DNA of 64,000 nucleotides from Chamaecrista fasciculata (Eukaryota > Streptophyta > Magnoliopsida > Fabales > Fabaceae): assembly GCA_003254925.1 (NCBI GenBank), contig QANZ01052889.1:19720-83719 (forward strand), in the 5' to 3' direction. The notes beneath the pieces were generated by a model. The model saw nothing but the letters and a program-made list of their open reading frames with translations. It searched no databases and had not been told where the DNA came from. Shown here one piece after another: positions 1 to 11,722 of this stretch. A program made the translations under genes and the position numbers. Positions within the stretch are counted from its first letter, which is position 1; the number at the start of each line of letters is the position of its first letter.

Positions 1-37
<37 letters not shown>
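1..37. repeat. poly(A) run at window edge
   Basis: The first 37 bases are all A. This may be a simple repeat or the tail of a retroposon whose body lies left of the window. Positions 38-367 are AT-rich with nothing else recognisable. Confidence 0.7.
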
Positions 38-38
<1 letters not shown>

Positions 39-376
39 AATGTAACTAATAGCCGGATTAATGGCTTTAATTAATTTGATTATCTATAGTTGTGGTGTGC
101 TGTGTAGCACTGAATCATAATTTGTCCATGTAAAGGATCTCCACTAATCTTTTCAATTGATTCCTTTTTCATTGCTAATTAAATTATTGCAGTTTGTTAA
201 TCTTAGACAAATGCTTATTGAAACAATCAATTAATATTATCGTTGAAAGGCGATCAACGAGCTAATTAGTTGTTTAATTAATAAAAGAAATGGAAGGTCA
301 ATATGTGTGATGCTATATACATACAACATATATGAGCATTATATTGAGCTTCTAATAATATAATTAATTATAAATT

Positions 377-1538
377 GGCCAAAGTCCTATTTTGGTCCCC
401 AGTTATGCTCAGTGTTCCAAATTAGTCCCCCAGTTATTTTTTGTTCCATGTTGGTCCCCCAGTTATGCAAAATTTAACAAAGTTGGTCCCTCTAACAGTT
501 TCCATCTATTTTTCAGTTAAAAAACAAAGACAAAATTGATTTTTAACTCTTAAAAGTTTAAATTTTTTGCATCAAGGACCTTTTTCTTTATAATAGAATC
601 AAAATGTAAGAAATAAGAAATACTTGGGGGTTTTAATTTATTTTACACAAAAAACACAACCTCTCTCTCTCTCTACCACGAAGAATGCTTCTTCTTCTTC
701 TTCTCTCTACAACAAAACCCTCCGAAAACCCACTCTCTCTCGCACCGCCTCCGACATCGTAGAATTAGAGAAATCAACGCAGAAACCCAATTTCAACTTC
801 AGCCTCAAGTGAGGCCCGATTTTCTGCTTCCTCCTTTGCTATATACTTAGCAAAGCGTTCCTCCAGCTTGGGTTAACTTTTTTACGCGTTCTTGTTCTTT
901 ATTTTGTGAGGCTACGATGTCAGCCAAAAGGTTGAGATTCAAATTATTGTTATAACTCAAATTCATCGATTTAGATACTATTTCATCGACTCCCTTTATT
1001 TGGTTAGGGCATCGGCGTCTGATGTCCTTTGCGGCGGTGGCGACGCACTCCTCACAGACGGCGGCGGCGATGTCATCGGGCATTGGAAGAGTCCGTTGAC
1101 GCCGTCGATGGTGGTTCTGTAGAAGCCACTGGTGACGGAGGCGTTGGAGGTAAGGGAAGATAGAAGCAGATCTAAATTCGATTCGAATGTGCTGTTTGGT
1201 TGGAAAACGGTGTCGTTTGTACAACAATCAGAGTATTCCATTGAGAGAGAGAGGTTGTGTTTTTTTGTGTAAAATAAACTAAAACCCCTAGGTATTTTTC
1301 TTTCTTACATTTTGGTTCTTATTATAGAGAAAAAGGTCCTTGATGCAAAAAATTTAAACTTTTAGGAGTTAAAAATCAATTTTGTCTTTTTTTTTAACGG
1401 AAAAATGGATGGAAACTGTTAGAGGGACTAACTTTGTCAAATTTTGCATAACTGGGGGACTAATATGGAATGAAAAATAACTGGGGGGCCAATTTGAAAC
1501 ACTAAGCATAACTGGAGGACCAAAATAGAACTTTGGCC
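377..1538. mobile_element. Mutator-like element (Pack-MULE type), non-autonomous
   Basis: The element begins GGCCAAAGTCCTATTTTGG and ends with the inverted match. It is flanked by a perfect 9-bp duplication, TTATAAATT, at 368-376 and 1539-1547. The inverted arms run roughly 290 bp on each side, down to CT-rich sequence near 660-680 and 1235-1255. The core carries gene-derived sequence, including a DUF26-like fragment. No transposase is present. A 9-bp duplication with long terminal inverted repeats is the usual signature of Mutator-like elements. Confidence 0.88.
960..1241 (-). pseudogene. captured DUF26/Gnk2 (cysteine-rich repeat) fragment, frameshifted
   Basis: On the minus strand, 1241 to about 1090 reads a stretch typical of the first half of a DUF26 (Gnk2-homologous) domain: a CCTNDT start, then FQPNSTFESNLDLLLSSL, then GFYRTT, then LFQC. 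The next part (about 1090-1000) continues in another frame with VCEECVATAAKDIRRRCPNQ, the C-X2-C portion of the same domain. A small indel near 1083-1090 therefore breaks the frame. DUF26 occurs in cysteine-rich receptor-like kinases and cysteine-rich repeat secretory proteins of the plant apoplast. Only part of one domain is present, and neither a signal peptide nor a kinase is seen. It is a transduplicated fragment inside the MULE and is unlikely to make a working protein. Confidence 0.75.
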
Positions 1539-1721
1539 TTATAAATTTGTAACTCATATTAGTTACCTCAATGAGTTTATTATTGGTTGATATATTATCT
1601 ATAAGATCATGAATTCAAATTTAGTTATTGATGTAAAGATCTTATTGGTATAAAAATAGGCAATATATAAGTACTTCTTTAAATATACATTGAACTCGAA
1701 AATATATACCTTGACACGAGA

Positions 1722-1835
1722 TAGGATCATTTATAGTGCACTTTAGGTGAAGTAAGAGAGAAATGAACCCACTTTCTCTCTCTATTCATTCATTTCTCTC
1801 TTTGTACTTCACCCAAAGTGCACTACAGAGGATCC
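1722..1835. repeat. short hairpin element (MITE-like)
   Basis: AGTGCACTTTAGGTGAAGTA near 1736 is mirrored by the inverse TACTTCACCCAAAGTGCACT near 1804. The pairing extends through AGAGAGAAATGAA on the inner side and GGATC on the outer side. This makes a fold-back of about 110 bp with no coding potential. Confidence 0.6.
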
Positions 1836-2034
1836 AAATAGATCTTGACACCCGCTAAACTTTTACTGAAAATAAAGTTATTCCTTAGAAGTTGATTGAG
1901 AGAATAGTTTAATTTGAGAGTGGTGTACAATGGGTATTGGGGTGAGATGATTTAGGAATCCAAATTATTGATGGTTTGCAAACCATTCTAAATCACTCAT
2001 TTATTGTATTTCTAACATTTGATAGTTAAATAAT

Positions 2035-2278
2035 GAGTAAACTAAAAATTTGGTCCCTACAAAATCACCGGAAGATTAAAATGTATAATTTAGTCTATAA
2101 AAGATTAAAAATATACTTATTAATCTTTTTTATGGACTAAATAATATACCATTTTTTATCTTTCAGGGACTAAAGAGTATATCGCTTTAATTTTCAATGA
2201 CTAATTATGTATTTTAATCTTTTAATGACTGAGTTGTCAGCTTGGTGATCTTTCAAAGACCAAATTGTTAGTTTACTC
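2035..2278. mobile_element. small MULE-type MITE, GAGTAAACTAA family
   Basis: The 244-bp inverted repeat starts GAGTAAACTAAAAATTTGG and ends TTGTTAGTTTACTC. A perfect 9-bp target duplication, TTAAATAAT, flanks it at 2026-2034 and 2279-2287. Relatives sit at 22769-23035, at 45921-46165 and at the 3' end of the second MYB gene. Confidence 0.85.
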
Positions 2279-2651
2279 TTAAATAATATACAAATTTTTG
2301 TTAGAATTATTAAAAATTAAATGAAATTAAATATAAACTATAAATGAAATAATTATAAAGATATTATTGTAAACTTCAAATTTAAACAAGTCTCAAAATA
2401 AAATAATTTATGTAGCTAACTCATCTCACAATTCCATCCATATATTCTCATTTTATTAACTACTACCCCACTTCACTCTCTTTAAAATACTTCCAATCAT
2501 ACCCTTAAGGAATCTAAATGAATATAGTGATTAACTATATTATTTGTCCCTTAAGATTTTGAGTCTTTAAATGACAATTTTGAAAGCGATTAAGATTAAA
2601 AAGACAAAAGTGACTTTGTGTGTATGAAGGTTGGTTCTTATGTATCTGAGA

Positions 2652-3105
2652 CATAGTGCAAAAAACCGGACCGGTCATCAAATCGGTGGAAGGCTCGGGT
2701 CACTGGTTCAATGGTTCAACCGCTGGGTCACTGGTTTAACCGGTTGAGCCGGTTTACTTAAAAAATACATTTTCAAATATACATATTCATTAAATATAAA
2801 GTAAATATTAAATACTTTAGTACCTTTGGAGCTATTTTGCAATTTTAACCATAACAAGTTTTATAAAAATTACATATTGACCCCAAATTTTTTTTAAAGT
2901 TTTCATTTTAGTCCATCGACAATATGTATCCAGGGACTAATTTGTAATTTTTTGAAATTTTTTTGAGGTCAATATGTAATTTTTCAAACTTTGGCGGGTC
3001 AAACCGGTTCACCGGTTCAATTGCAATCCGGTATTTTATTTTCTCCGGCCTGGGCTCCGGTTCACCGGTCGGACCGCCCGGTCCAGTCCGATTTTTAATA
3101 CTATG
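2652..3105. mobile_element. hAT-like MITE rich in CCGGTT motifs
   Basis: The tip CATAGTGCAAAAAACCGG is matched in inverse by a right end of CCGATTTTTAATACTATG. The flanks ATCTGAGA (2644-2651) and ATCTAAGA (3106-3113) form an 8-bp duplication with one mismatch, as expected for hAT elements. Many CCGGTT/AACCGG repeats lie near both ends. A related, larger copy is at 19008-20238. Confidence 0.72.
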
Positions 3106-3113
3106 ATCTAAGA

Positions 3114-4424
3114 TATGCCTTCTCATTTGCATTAATTTAAATACTATTTTGGTCAAAATGCATGGCCTAAGAAAAGTAAATCCATATCCCATTAGATGCA
3201 TATTCATTCACTTGTTATATTATCGATTAATTTTAACACACTCATATATATACATATAGCACAAATTCTGATGCTTCCATACCATTTTACGAAGAATCAG
3301 GACAAAACCAAAATCTCATACATTCAGTCGTGTGTCAATATTGTAATATTATTAATGTGGTTATTTTAGATAAAATAAATAAAAGTTTATTTATAATATA
3401 TAATTAATTTAATATATTAATATATTAAATTAATTATGTTTATATACTTGGTTTCATCAAGAGATATAGAAAAGGTACCTATTAATAATTAATAGAATAT
3501 CTTGTCATTTGAAAATATATATTTATCAAGTGGTGTCTTTCAATTACTAATAGATGCATATTTTATTATGAAGAGATCTAACTTTTAAATAGTGTCCATT
3601 AGTAGTTAATAAACATATCTTTCAAATGAAAGGACATATCTTATGAATTATATTTCTTGATCAATTATAAATAGTGATCCAAACCACGCAAGATGTAAGA
3701 CGAGATATACCATGAAATAGTATTAAAAGTTCAATTTATAGGCTTTGTTATATCTTGGAAGGGGCTTGCTTATTTTTCCCCGGTATATAGCAATCACCCT
3801 TTAAGGATAGTGATCTATCACGCCTCAAAACCATCAATTAATTTCTATTCTTCTATTTCTCTCTTTTTTCTACTTATTATTTTCTAACAAATATATATAT
3901 ATATGTATATAAAGAATTTAATTAAAAAAATCAACTTTGATAAAGAACTCATTTATAAAAATATTAAAAATATCACGAGTGTTAGTCCAAAGCACTAGGA
4001 GCAGATAATTGGGCGCTTTAAATAACATATGATTAAGCAATTGATTTTAGTGAAATGAAAAAAAAATCTTATTACCAAAAAAAATCTTTGAAGGAATTAG
4101 ACTTTTTTTCTTTTGGCCGAAGAAGGAATTAGACTACTTAATGGAAGTTTAATTTATATAATAAGAACTTGTTTGGTTGTGTAGTATAAGCTTAATTAGT
4201 TAGGCATAGTTATAAGAATATGATTTGGATCTTGCACCACCACTTAGCTTTTCTTAATAGATATGTGAATTATATTATAATAATGAAATATGTTTATTTG
4301 TATATATTCGATCTCAATGTTTGCTTTTGTATATTCTCTAATGCAATTTGTTTGTTGGCTCAGATCTATTGGATGCTCTCATAAAGCAACGGTTCTCATT
4401 AATCTTGTTAATCAATGTTAAGAC
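3114..4424. other. AT-rich intergenic stretch, no gene seen
   Basis: Apart from an AT-rich palindrome around 3395-3440 and an (AT)n run near 3893, I see no supported ORF, RNA gene or bounded element here. Confidence 0.5.
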
Positions 4425-5822
4425 AAGGCCCAGTTCGTTTCCGTTTTGATTATAATCTGTTTTGATTATAATCAAAATAAACACGTTCGTTTACGTTTTT
4501 TTCCTGATTCAATTATAATCATGATTCTTAAATAATCAAACACACTTAATTACACTTATACCCCTATACATAAACCTATAATTACCTATACTCTAATACA
4601 TTCATTCTCCAATCACAAAGGGCAAAATGGTCTTTTACCTCAATATTGGACCATTTTGGAAATACTCATTCTTGTGTTGGGCTAAATTGTTATTTTGTCC
4701 AAATAATTTAGGATTGAAATTCATATTTTAGCCATTGTTTTTCTTCTTCCTCCCCACTGTTCTCTCTCTCGTCTCTCTCGTCCCTCTCGTCCCCATTGTT
4801 GTGACTGAACTATCTGAAACACTGTGAGGATGTTGTTGTGATTTGGGAAGAAACCCAAAAGTCTGAAAGCTCCAATTCTCAATATGATGAAGCTCAGTGC
4901 TTCCCTCTGTGGAAGCAGAAAACCCCACATACATATTTTCACCTTTGAAATGATCAGAGAAATTTATGGCAAGAGAAAGAAATGAGAGAGATGAACTATG
5001 TATGAACTATGTATGCAGAGCAAATCAATATTCCGCGAAATTTAAGAAATTGTTGACGTTACAGTACATCAATCAAAAGGCAACAGGTAATCGAGTAAAG
5101 CAAGAAGAGCTTCATCACAAGCTCAATCAAAAATTCAAAAGAAACAAGGGAAAATCCACGGAATGAATCAAACAAATAAAGAAGAGAGTATGAATTGAAG
5201 ATGAAGAAAGTAAGGAGAGAGAAAGTAAGATGACCTGGAGAGATAAGAAAGAAATGGTTGAGTGGTAATTGCGGAATGGAGATGTAAGATTGAAGAAAAT
5301 TGAAGAAATTTTTCGGGTCCGTGAGGTTCAACCTTTCTCTCTCATCTAATGCGAATCGGTGCATCGATTTGCTTCGCTGGTGCACCGAATATCGACACTG
5401 AAAGATAATTTAATCCTCGTTGGTGCACCGTTTCGTAGGCAAAAAATGAAACGGTGCACCGATTCGGAAAAACATCCCCCAACCTACTCACAAAAATAAT
5501 CAAGATTTCACGTTTTTCAAGGCAAACAGTAACATTTTTGTTTTTTTTTCACAACAACAATCACATCCAAACACACTTTTATTATAATCAAATCACACCT
5601 TACTTTTTCTAACTTTTTCTTCCATTTATACCCCTATACAATTTATCAATTTCCTTACTTTTTATCCACCTACCACAATCATTACATACCCATTTTAATA
5701 ATTTCACACAAATAATCAACAATCATCCAAACACCACTACAAAAATAATCAAATTCGATTATAATCAAAACATGATTATAATCAAAACAAATTCTAAAAA
5801 AAACGGAAACGAACTGACCCTT
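4425..5822. mobile_element. 1.4-kb foldback element, copy 1
   Basis: The ends are AAGGCCCAGTTCGTTTCCG and the inverse of AAGGGTCAGTTCGTTTCCG. The 10-bp palindrome GATTATAATC occurs twice just inside the left end and twice just inside the right end. Around 5345-5465 the motif GGTGCACCG or a near match recurs four times. A second copy at 32530-33883 matches over both outer parts but has a different core. No clear target duplication flanks copy 1. The short ORFs inside (for example 5059-5385 and 4966-5166) resemble nothing I recognise. No transposase is present. Confidence 0.8.
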
Positions 5823-6068
5823 CAATTGAGGATCCGTGGTATTTTTTGCATTTAGTTCATTTTTCAATAATTAACCTAAAAATAAGTGAGTTGGAGTGGC
5901 AAAAAAAAATAAAGTTTACAGTTTTGGACCTTTATTTGGTCCAAAAAATGTCTTAACAACTCCATGGATCCTCAACTATAGAGGATTCGTTCTCAATTAA
6001 ATCAGCTCTTAATAGTAAATATAACAACAAAGTCTCACTATTCCTTTTCCAAAGCCGAAGATAACGTT

Positions 6069-7727
6069 GGCAGCAACCGTACTTCAGGTGCTCCTAAATT
6101 ATAGGGTAAATTTCAGTTGTACTTTCAAATTTTTTTTTTTTGTCACTTGTACCCACCCCTTAACTTCGCTAATGAAACTAACAAAAAGGCTAATATTTAG
6201 CTGTCTTAGTTGATAGTTGCTAACATGGCTCATGAAAGTCTAACTAAGGCAAACGTGGCATAGTGTGGGGGTATAACTGAAATTAACACAATAGTTTGAG
6301 GGTACAACTAACCAAAAAAAATGACGCCAATCTCGTGAACCTCTTTCCTCATCAACGTCCTTCGCTTCAACAACTTTGTCCTTGTCGAAGGTGTCTCATT
6401 TGTCATCTCTAACCTCCCTTGCAATAGGCACAACCAATATATACCTCGGTCTCACGAACTCCACCACCAACTGCATTGTCGCCGTCGGATTAGACACCGT
6501 GAAGTAAGATTTCAATCTTGACGACAACCACATCAGCCACAACATATCAACTCACTCATATCCAAAATCGTCGTTCCCCTGTCTCTGTTAAGATTTCAAA
6601 TCACCCCAAATGACACCAAATTCTACACAATCTAAATTAATTAAGATAGAGAACGTAAAATTCTCGACATATTCATCATAGAACAACCTAAACAAGATGC
6701 TCCTATAGTTCCAAAACCTAAAAATCCTGATCTAACCTCAAATCTCGATCTTAGAAACATCATGAATTAGAGCTCTCACTTCTCCTTCTCAGTTCTAAAC
6801 AAGTTTAACGATGAAGAAGATGAATTAGTGGGTTTAGGCTTTAATTGAAACTAGATTCTCAGATGATAAATGGAAGAAGATGAGCATATAAGTTAGTTGA
6901 CACATCAACAAAAAAAATGAGTAAATTACACATAAGGTCCCTGTGATTTGGGGTATTTTGAGATTAGGCCTCGGTGATTTGAAAAGTGGCAATTTGGGGG
7001 CCGAGGTTTGCTCTGTTAGCAGAAAAGGGCCCTCCATCCAAAATTTAACAGAAATTTGGACTAAAATTCCATTTTAAGACCCTAACTATTAATTTTCTAT
7101 GCATTTGACTCTTTTTTTTTATGAGGGAGGGATTTTGATGCAAAAATAGAAAATTTCCGGGGACTTTCACTCTAGCTATTGAAAAAATCGTTGAATATAA
7201 TTGCAAAAGGATCCCTTGAATTATGTCAAATCATAAAATTTTCAATATCTAGAGTGAAAGTTCTAAAAAAATTTTCTATTTTTGCATCAAATTATCAAAG
7301 TCTCTCCCTCTTAGAAACAAGGAGTCAAATGCATAGAAAATTAATAATTTGGGTCTTAAAATGTTATTTTAGCCTAAATTTCTGTTAATTTTTGGATGGA
7401 GGGCCCTTTACACTACTAACGGAGCAAACCTCAACCCCCAAATTGCCACTAATCTCAAAATACCCCACACCACAAGGACCTTCTGTATAATTTACCCAAA
7501 AAAATGTCACGTTTGCCTCACTTGGACCTTCACGAGCCATGTCAGCAACCATCAACTGAATCAACTGAACATCAATGTTTTTTGTTAGTTTCATTAACAG
7601 AGTTAGGGAGTGACGTACAATTGACTCAAATGTGAAAATTTGGGGGTACAATTGACCACAAAAAAGGTTTGGGAGTACAATTGAAACTTACTCCAGAGTT
7701 TGGAGGGATACCAAGAGTATTTTTGCC
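6069..7727. mobile_element. degenerate inverted-repeat element hosting an inner MULE
   Basis: The left arm (about 6069-6310) and right arm (about 7505-7727) are inverted and diverged; TTTCAGTTGTAC is mirrored by GTACAATTGAAA. Motifs for a gene-like core lie at about 6330-6800, but I could not identify a family. Borders are approximate and no target duplication is clear. A complete MULE sits inside the right part. Confidence 0.5.
6920..7497. mobile_element. MULE nested in the 6069-7727 element
   Basis: The inverted termini AGTAAATTACACATAAGG and TCTGTATAATTTACCC are flanked by a 9-bp duplication, AAAAAAATG, at 6911-6919 and 7498-7506. The arms contain the GGTCC-type motifs seen in other MULE tips. 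The middle holds a further near-palindrome at 7150-7285. Confidence 0.72.
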
Positions 7728-8219
7728 TATCAAACATCATTTAATATTGGACGAATGCTTTTTTTTATTCAATATCTCATGGAGTCAAATAATTGTCAAT
7801 ACGAGTCAAGGGAATGACTCCGTGTCCTCTGATTTCCATATAAAGGACACGACAAGTATAGAATACCCTCTTTAACTTCTATTATGATGACCTGAATGTC
7901 TTTCATAAGGAATCAAAGAAAGATACGATGATTTTTTCCAGGAAATCCCCAACAAAAAATACACAATATTCCCTCTTTTCTATCAAATCAATCATAACCA
8001 CTGCCTACATTCCAAGAAATTGAACACCACAAATAAAACTCAAAGGATAACACAATAAAACTCATAATTTCTTTTATAACCACATTGGATCCTTTTTGAG
8101 CGCAAAGGATTTTCATATGGGTGTAAATTAGCCAAAAAAAAAAAACAAAAAGAGAGATTTTATAATTTACATTTGAAGTTTTTTTTTTAAAAAGCCAAAC
8201 CATCTTCTAGTGCTCTATT

Positions 8220-8830
8220 AGGGTTTGGTCACCGGGTGAAGAAGATGAAGCAGAGGGGCTGCTGCTATCCAGCAGCGGTGGCCCCCTCCCTTTTTTGGCT
8301 TTTATAGTAATGTTTTTTTTAGTTTTCTTATTTAGGGAGATTTCTCTCATTCCATTAGGGAACTTTTGATCTTCCTTTAAAGAAGTTCTGATCTTTCATT
8401 AGGGAAGTTTTCTTCCTTTCATTAGGAAAGGTAGGTTCTTTTTCTTTTAAAGATATGGTTTTTCTAGATCTTTTGTGGAGATTTTCATTGGAGAAGATTT
8501 TTTTGGATAAGTCTTCCCTCATAGAGGGAAGAAGAGGGGTGTGTTGCCTCTCCTACTTATTTTCAAAATTTTCTCTTTAAAAAAATCATGGAGACCTAGA
8601 AATTTATGTGTATCTTTTAGGTATAGGACATCTAATCTTTCTTTTTGTATCTTTCTTAGGTGTGTTGTCTATAATTTTCTTTCTTCTCCTATACTCTTGT
8701 ATTCTGATATGTGGAACGTAAGGCTATGTTAAAATTGTTAGATTTATGTCTTACTTGATCTTCCTTTGTTGTATGGCCTTATGCCATTTTCATCATGATT
8801 GACAGTTTCTCTTTTCTAACAAAACAATTT
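8220..8830. repeat. possible LINE-derived segment
   Basis: The GC-richer start (about 8220-8290), followed by T-rich sequence ending in GTATGGCCTTATGCCATTTT near 8772, is reminiscent of plant LINE leader or tail sequence. No reverse transcriptase is encoded, so this is only a suggestion. The flanks 7728-8219 and 8831-9312 hold no recognisable gene. Confidence 0.25.
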
Positions 8831-9321
8831 TTTTTTTCTTTTTATATAATTTAGCCAAACTTTCTCATCTTAATTTCTTTAAAAAATATATTTAATCAAA
8901 TTAAATTTAATGAAACAGTTTATAATTTTAAAAAAATTCTGCATCTTTTGCAAATTAAATTATGCAAAATTTTAAAATATTTATTAGATGATAAATAATT
9001 ATCATAATTATCATTTTTGTTTGTTCCATAATTATTATGAATGAAGTTCTATTATTATTTCACTATAGAATGTAATTTTGATTATAAATAAAAAATTGAA
9101 TGTATAGAGACTTAAATTCAAGATTCAAAATTATATTGATTTAATTAAAATTTGATTTAAATTATAAGAACTAAAAGATTAATAAAACATTCTTTTGTTA
9201 CTCATTCCATCTGGAAGGCTTCAACCCAACTAAAATGTGTTCATCTTGTTTTTTTTATAATATATTTAAGCTGTAAAATTAGATCAAATATTAAGATAAA
9301 TCAATGAATATAATTATATTA

Positions 9322-10410
9322 GGCCAAAGTCTTATTTTGGTCCCTCTGTTATGTTTATTGTTCCAAATAGATCCCTCAGTTATTTTTCGTTCCATATTGG
9401 TCCCTTAGTTGTCCAAAATTTGTCAAATTGGTCCCTTTAACGTTTTCCATCCATTTCTCCGTTAAAAAAAGAAGAAAAATAAACTTTCATCCCCAAAAGT
9501 TTTATTTTCTTCTATTAAAATCCATTTCTTTTTATAATAGAATCAAAACGTAAAAAAATAAAATAAATTAAGATTTTAAGTGAATTTACCTAAACTCTCT
9601 CCCACCACCACCATTCTCTCCCCAAACGCCATTTTCTCTACGAAACACCTCTCCCTCGAACCCAACACTAATAATTCCTCGAAGCGGATTGAAGAAGAAG
9701 AATTCGAGGTCGTCGTTTCAACCCATCTTTCTTTCTTGCTTTCTTTCTCAGTCCGGCAGAATTTACAGCATTTCTCTAGAAATTTCGCCCTCAAATTTCT
9801 CTGGAGGGGTTTTTCTTCCCCGAGTCGGACCGAGGCTCGGTTTTGGCCGAAATGCCAGAAATGAAGAATTTGGTGAAATCCCTATCTGATTTCTCGAATA
9901 TTTTTTTCTGCACGCTGTAATCGAATTTGTTGTCGTTGTATTGCTTCCAGAGGTCATCGATGGGTTTGAGATCGGATTGGGAGATGAATTGAACTTCGGA
10001 GAAGATGAAGAAGAGAGAGAGTGAAAGAGAGAAGGATTATTAGTGTTGGGTTTGAGGAAGAGAGGTGTTTCAGAGAGAAAATGGCATTTGGGGAGAGAAT
10101 GGTGGTGGTGGTGGTTGGGGATGGAAGTTGAACGGAGAGAATTACGAGGGGCCATTTTCAAGGTTCAAGTGTGAGAGTAAGAAAAATGGTTGAATGAGAG
10201 AGAGAGAAAAGGACTTTAATATAAGAAAATAAAATTTTTGGGGATGAAAATTTATTTATTTATTTTTTTTTAACGGAGAAATGGAACACGTGGGAGGGAA
10301 CAACTTTGACAAGTTTTGGATAACTGAGGGACCAATATAGAACGAAAAATAACTGAAGGATCTATTTGGAACAATGAGCATAACAGAAGGACCAAAATAG
10401 GAGTTTGGCC
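9322..10410. mobile_element. MULE with long arms carrying gene-like sequence
   Basis: The tip GGCCAAAGTCTTATTTTGG is mirrored at the right end. A perfect 9-bp duplication, ATTATATTA, lies at 9313-9321 and 10411-10419. It belongs to the same family as the element at 377-1538. The arms extend past the usual TIR into proline- and histidine-rich coding-like sequence, present in inverted orientation on both sides (about 9580-9700 and 10020-10150). Confidence 0.88.
9763..10161 (-). pseudogene. captured unidentified gene fragment inside MULE
   Basis: A 132-codon open frame on the minus strand is rich in Ser, Asn, Pro and His, with few acidic residues near its start. It resembles the N-terminal leader of an organelle-targeted or low-complexity plant protein. 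Part of the same sequence is mirrored at 9580-9740 in the other arm, so it is an inverted duplicate within the transposon and not an ordinary gene. I do not recognise the family. Confidence 0.35.
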
Positions 10411-10484
10411 ATTATATTAAAAGTATTATTATTGATTTAAATGTTACAAACATTTAGTATATGATATTAAATATTTGAGGAAAC

Positions 10485-11047
10485 TTACTATATGGTCCCT
10501 CCTCCTTTTTTACTGAATCAACGATTTGGTCCCTTATTTATTGAAATAGACTATTCAGTCTCTCATTTATCATAATTGTCAACTATTTAGTCCCTCAGTT
10601 AGGATCTATTGAATTACTTGATTACGTGGACATTAAATGCTTACATAGTACTGTTAAATGCCATTTTGGCATCCTAGTCACCTAAACCAACCAAACCGGA
10701 CCAACAAACACAATTAAATCGGTTTAAAATTGAGTCAGACCCAAATATTTGTATTACACTTAAAGCTTCCATAAGGTATAAACTATTGTATTTCCAAATC
10801 TCAAACACTAGGCGGTCCCAAATAGTTAAATATGTCAATTTAATTTTAATAAAAAAAAATGTCAATTTAATGTGTCACATGTGCACTTAATGGTCAGGTC
10901 ATCAATGTCAATAACGGTGATATGCTACAGAGACTTACGATTGACATTTGTAATTTTTGAGGGACCAAATAGTCTATTTCAAAAATACAGGGACTAAATA
11001 ATTGAAACTATGAAAAAAGATGGACCAAATAGTAGATTTCTTCTACA
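10485..11047. repeat. diverged inverted-repeat element
   Basis: GAAACTTACTATATGGTCCC on the left is mirrored by GGACCAAATAGTAGATTTC on the right. GGTCCC-type motifs recur at about 30-bp steps. I could not find a target duplication. An AACCGG-containing inner segment lies near 10685-10725. Confidence 0.5.
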
Positions 11048-11240
11048 TATTTTTAAAAATATTAAGAATAAAAAAATCCTTAAAATGAAAAAAAACCCTA
11101 AATCATAGTATAAAAAAAATCCTGCTTTTCCTTAAAGTTAAAGATAATCAACTTACAAAAGAAACATTAAAAATCTATAGGTGTAGCTATAGCTTCTTTC
11201 TATACAAATCGGCAGTGAGCCAAAAATAAAATTAAAAAAT

Positions 11241-11613
11241 GGACAAAAACACATTTTATGTTCCAAAATTTTACATCAATTGTCAATTTTATCCCCAATC
11301 TTTCGCAGTCAATTTAATCTCCAAATATTTCACATTTCGGTCAATTTCATCATTTGTTCTTATTTTAATCAAATATTAACAACAAAATTCAAGTGACTAA
11401 TGACATATAATGTAAAATTAGTAAAAAAAAAAACTCAAATCATAATTCAAATTGAAAAATAAAATGAAGTATGTCGTTGATTTTCTGAAAAGAGTTAATC
11501 AAATGATAAAATTGATTAAAATGTAAAATACTAAAGACGAAATTGACCGCAAAATGATGGGGATGAAACTGACAATTAGTGTAACACTTAGTGACCAAAA
11601 TGATACTTTTGCC
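11241..11613. repeat. MITE of the GGCAAAAG...TTTTGCC family
   Basis: The left tip GGACAAAAACACATTTTATG and right tip TGATACTTTTGCC are inverted relatives of the element at 21561-21935. The flanks do not give a clean duplication, so the copy is old. It ends about 110 bp beyond the WRKY stop codon. Confidence 0.55.
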
Positions 11614-11722
11614 TAGAAAAAAAAGCCATTGCAATTTGGAACCACTTCATTTTACAAAGTGCAGAGTATAATAGTAAGGACCTGAAACGAATACAGAGAC
11701 TTGGCTTAGATTCCCTCATGCC

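Noticed and set aside
377..500. Regularly spaced motifs that might suggest a CRISPR-like array
   Set aside because: The units are imperfect, only three or four per terminus, mirrored at the other element end, and the DNA is plant nuclear.
5059..5385. 108-codon minus-strand frame with hydrophobic stretches
   Set aside because: It lies inside a foldback transposon, is not present in the second copy, and resembles no protein I know.
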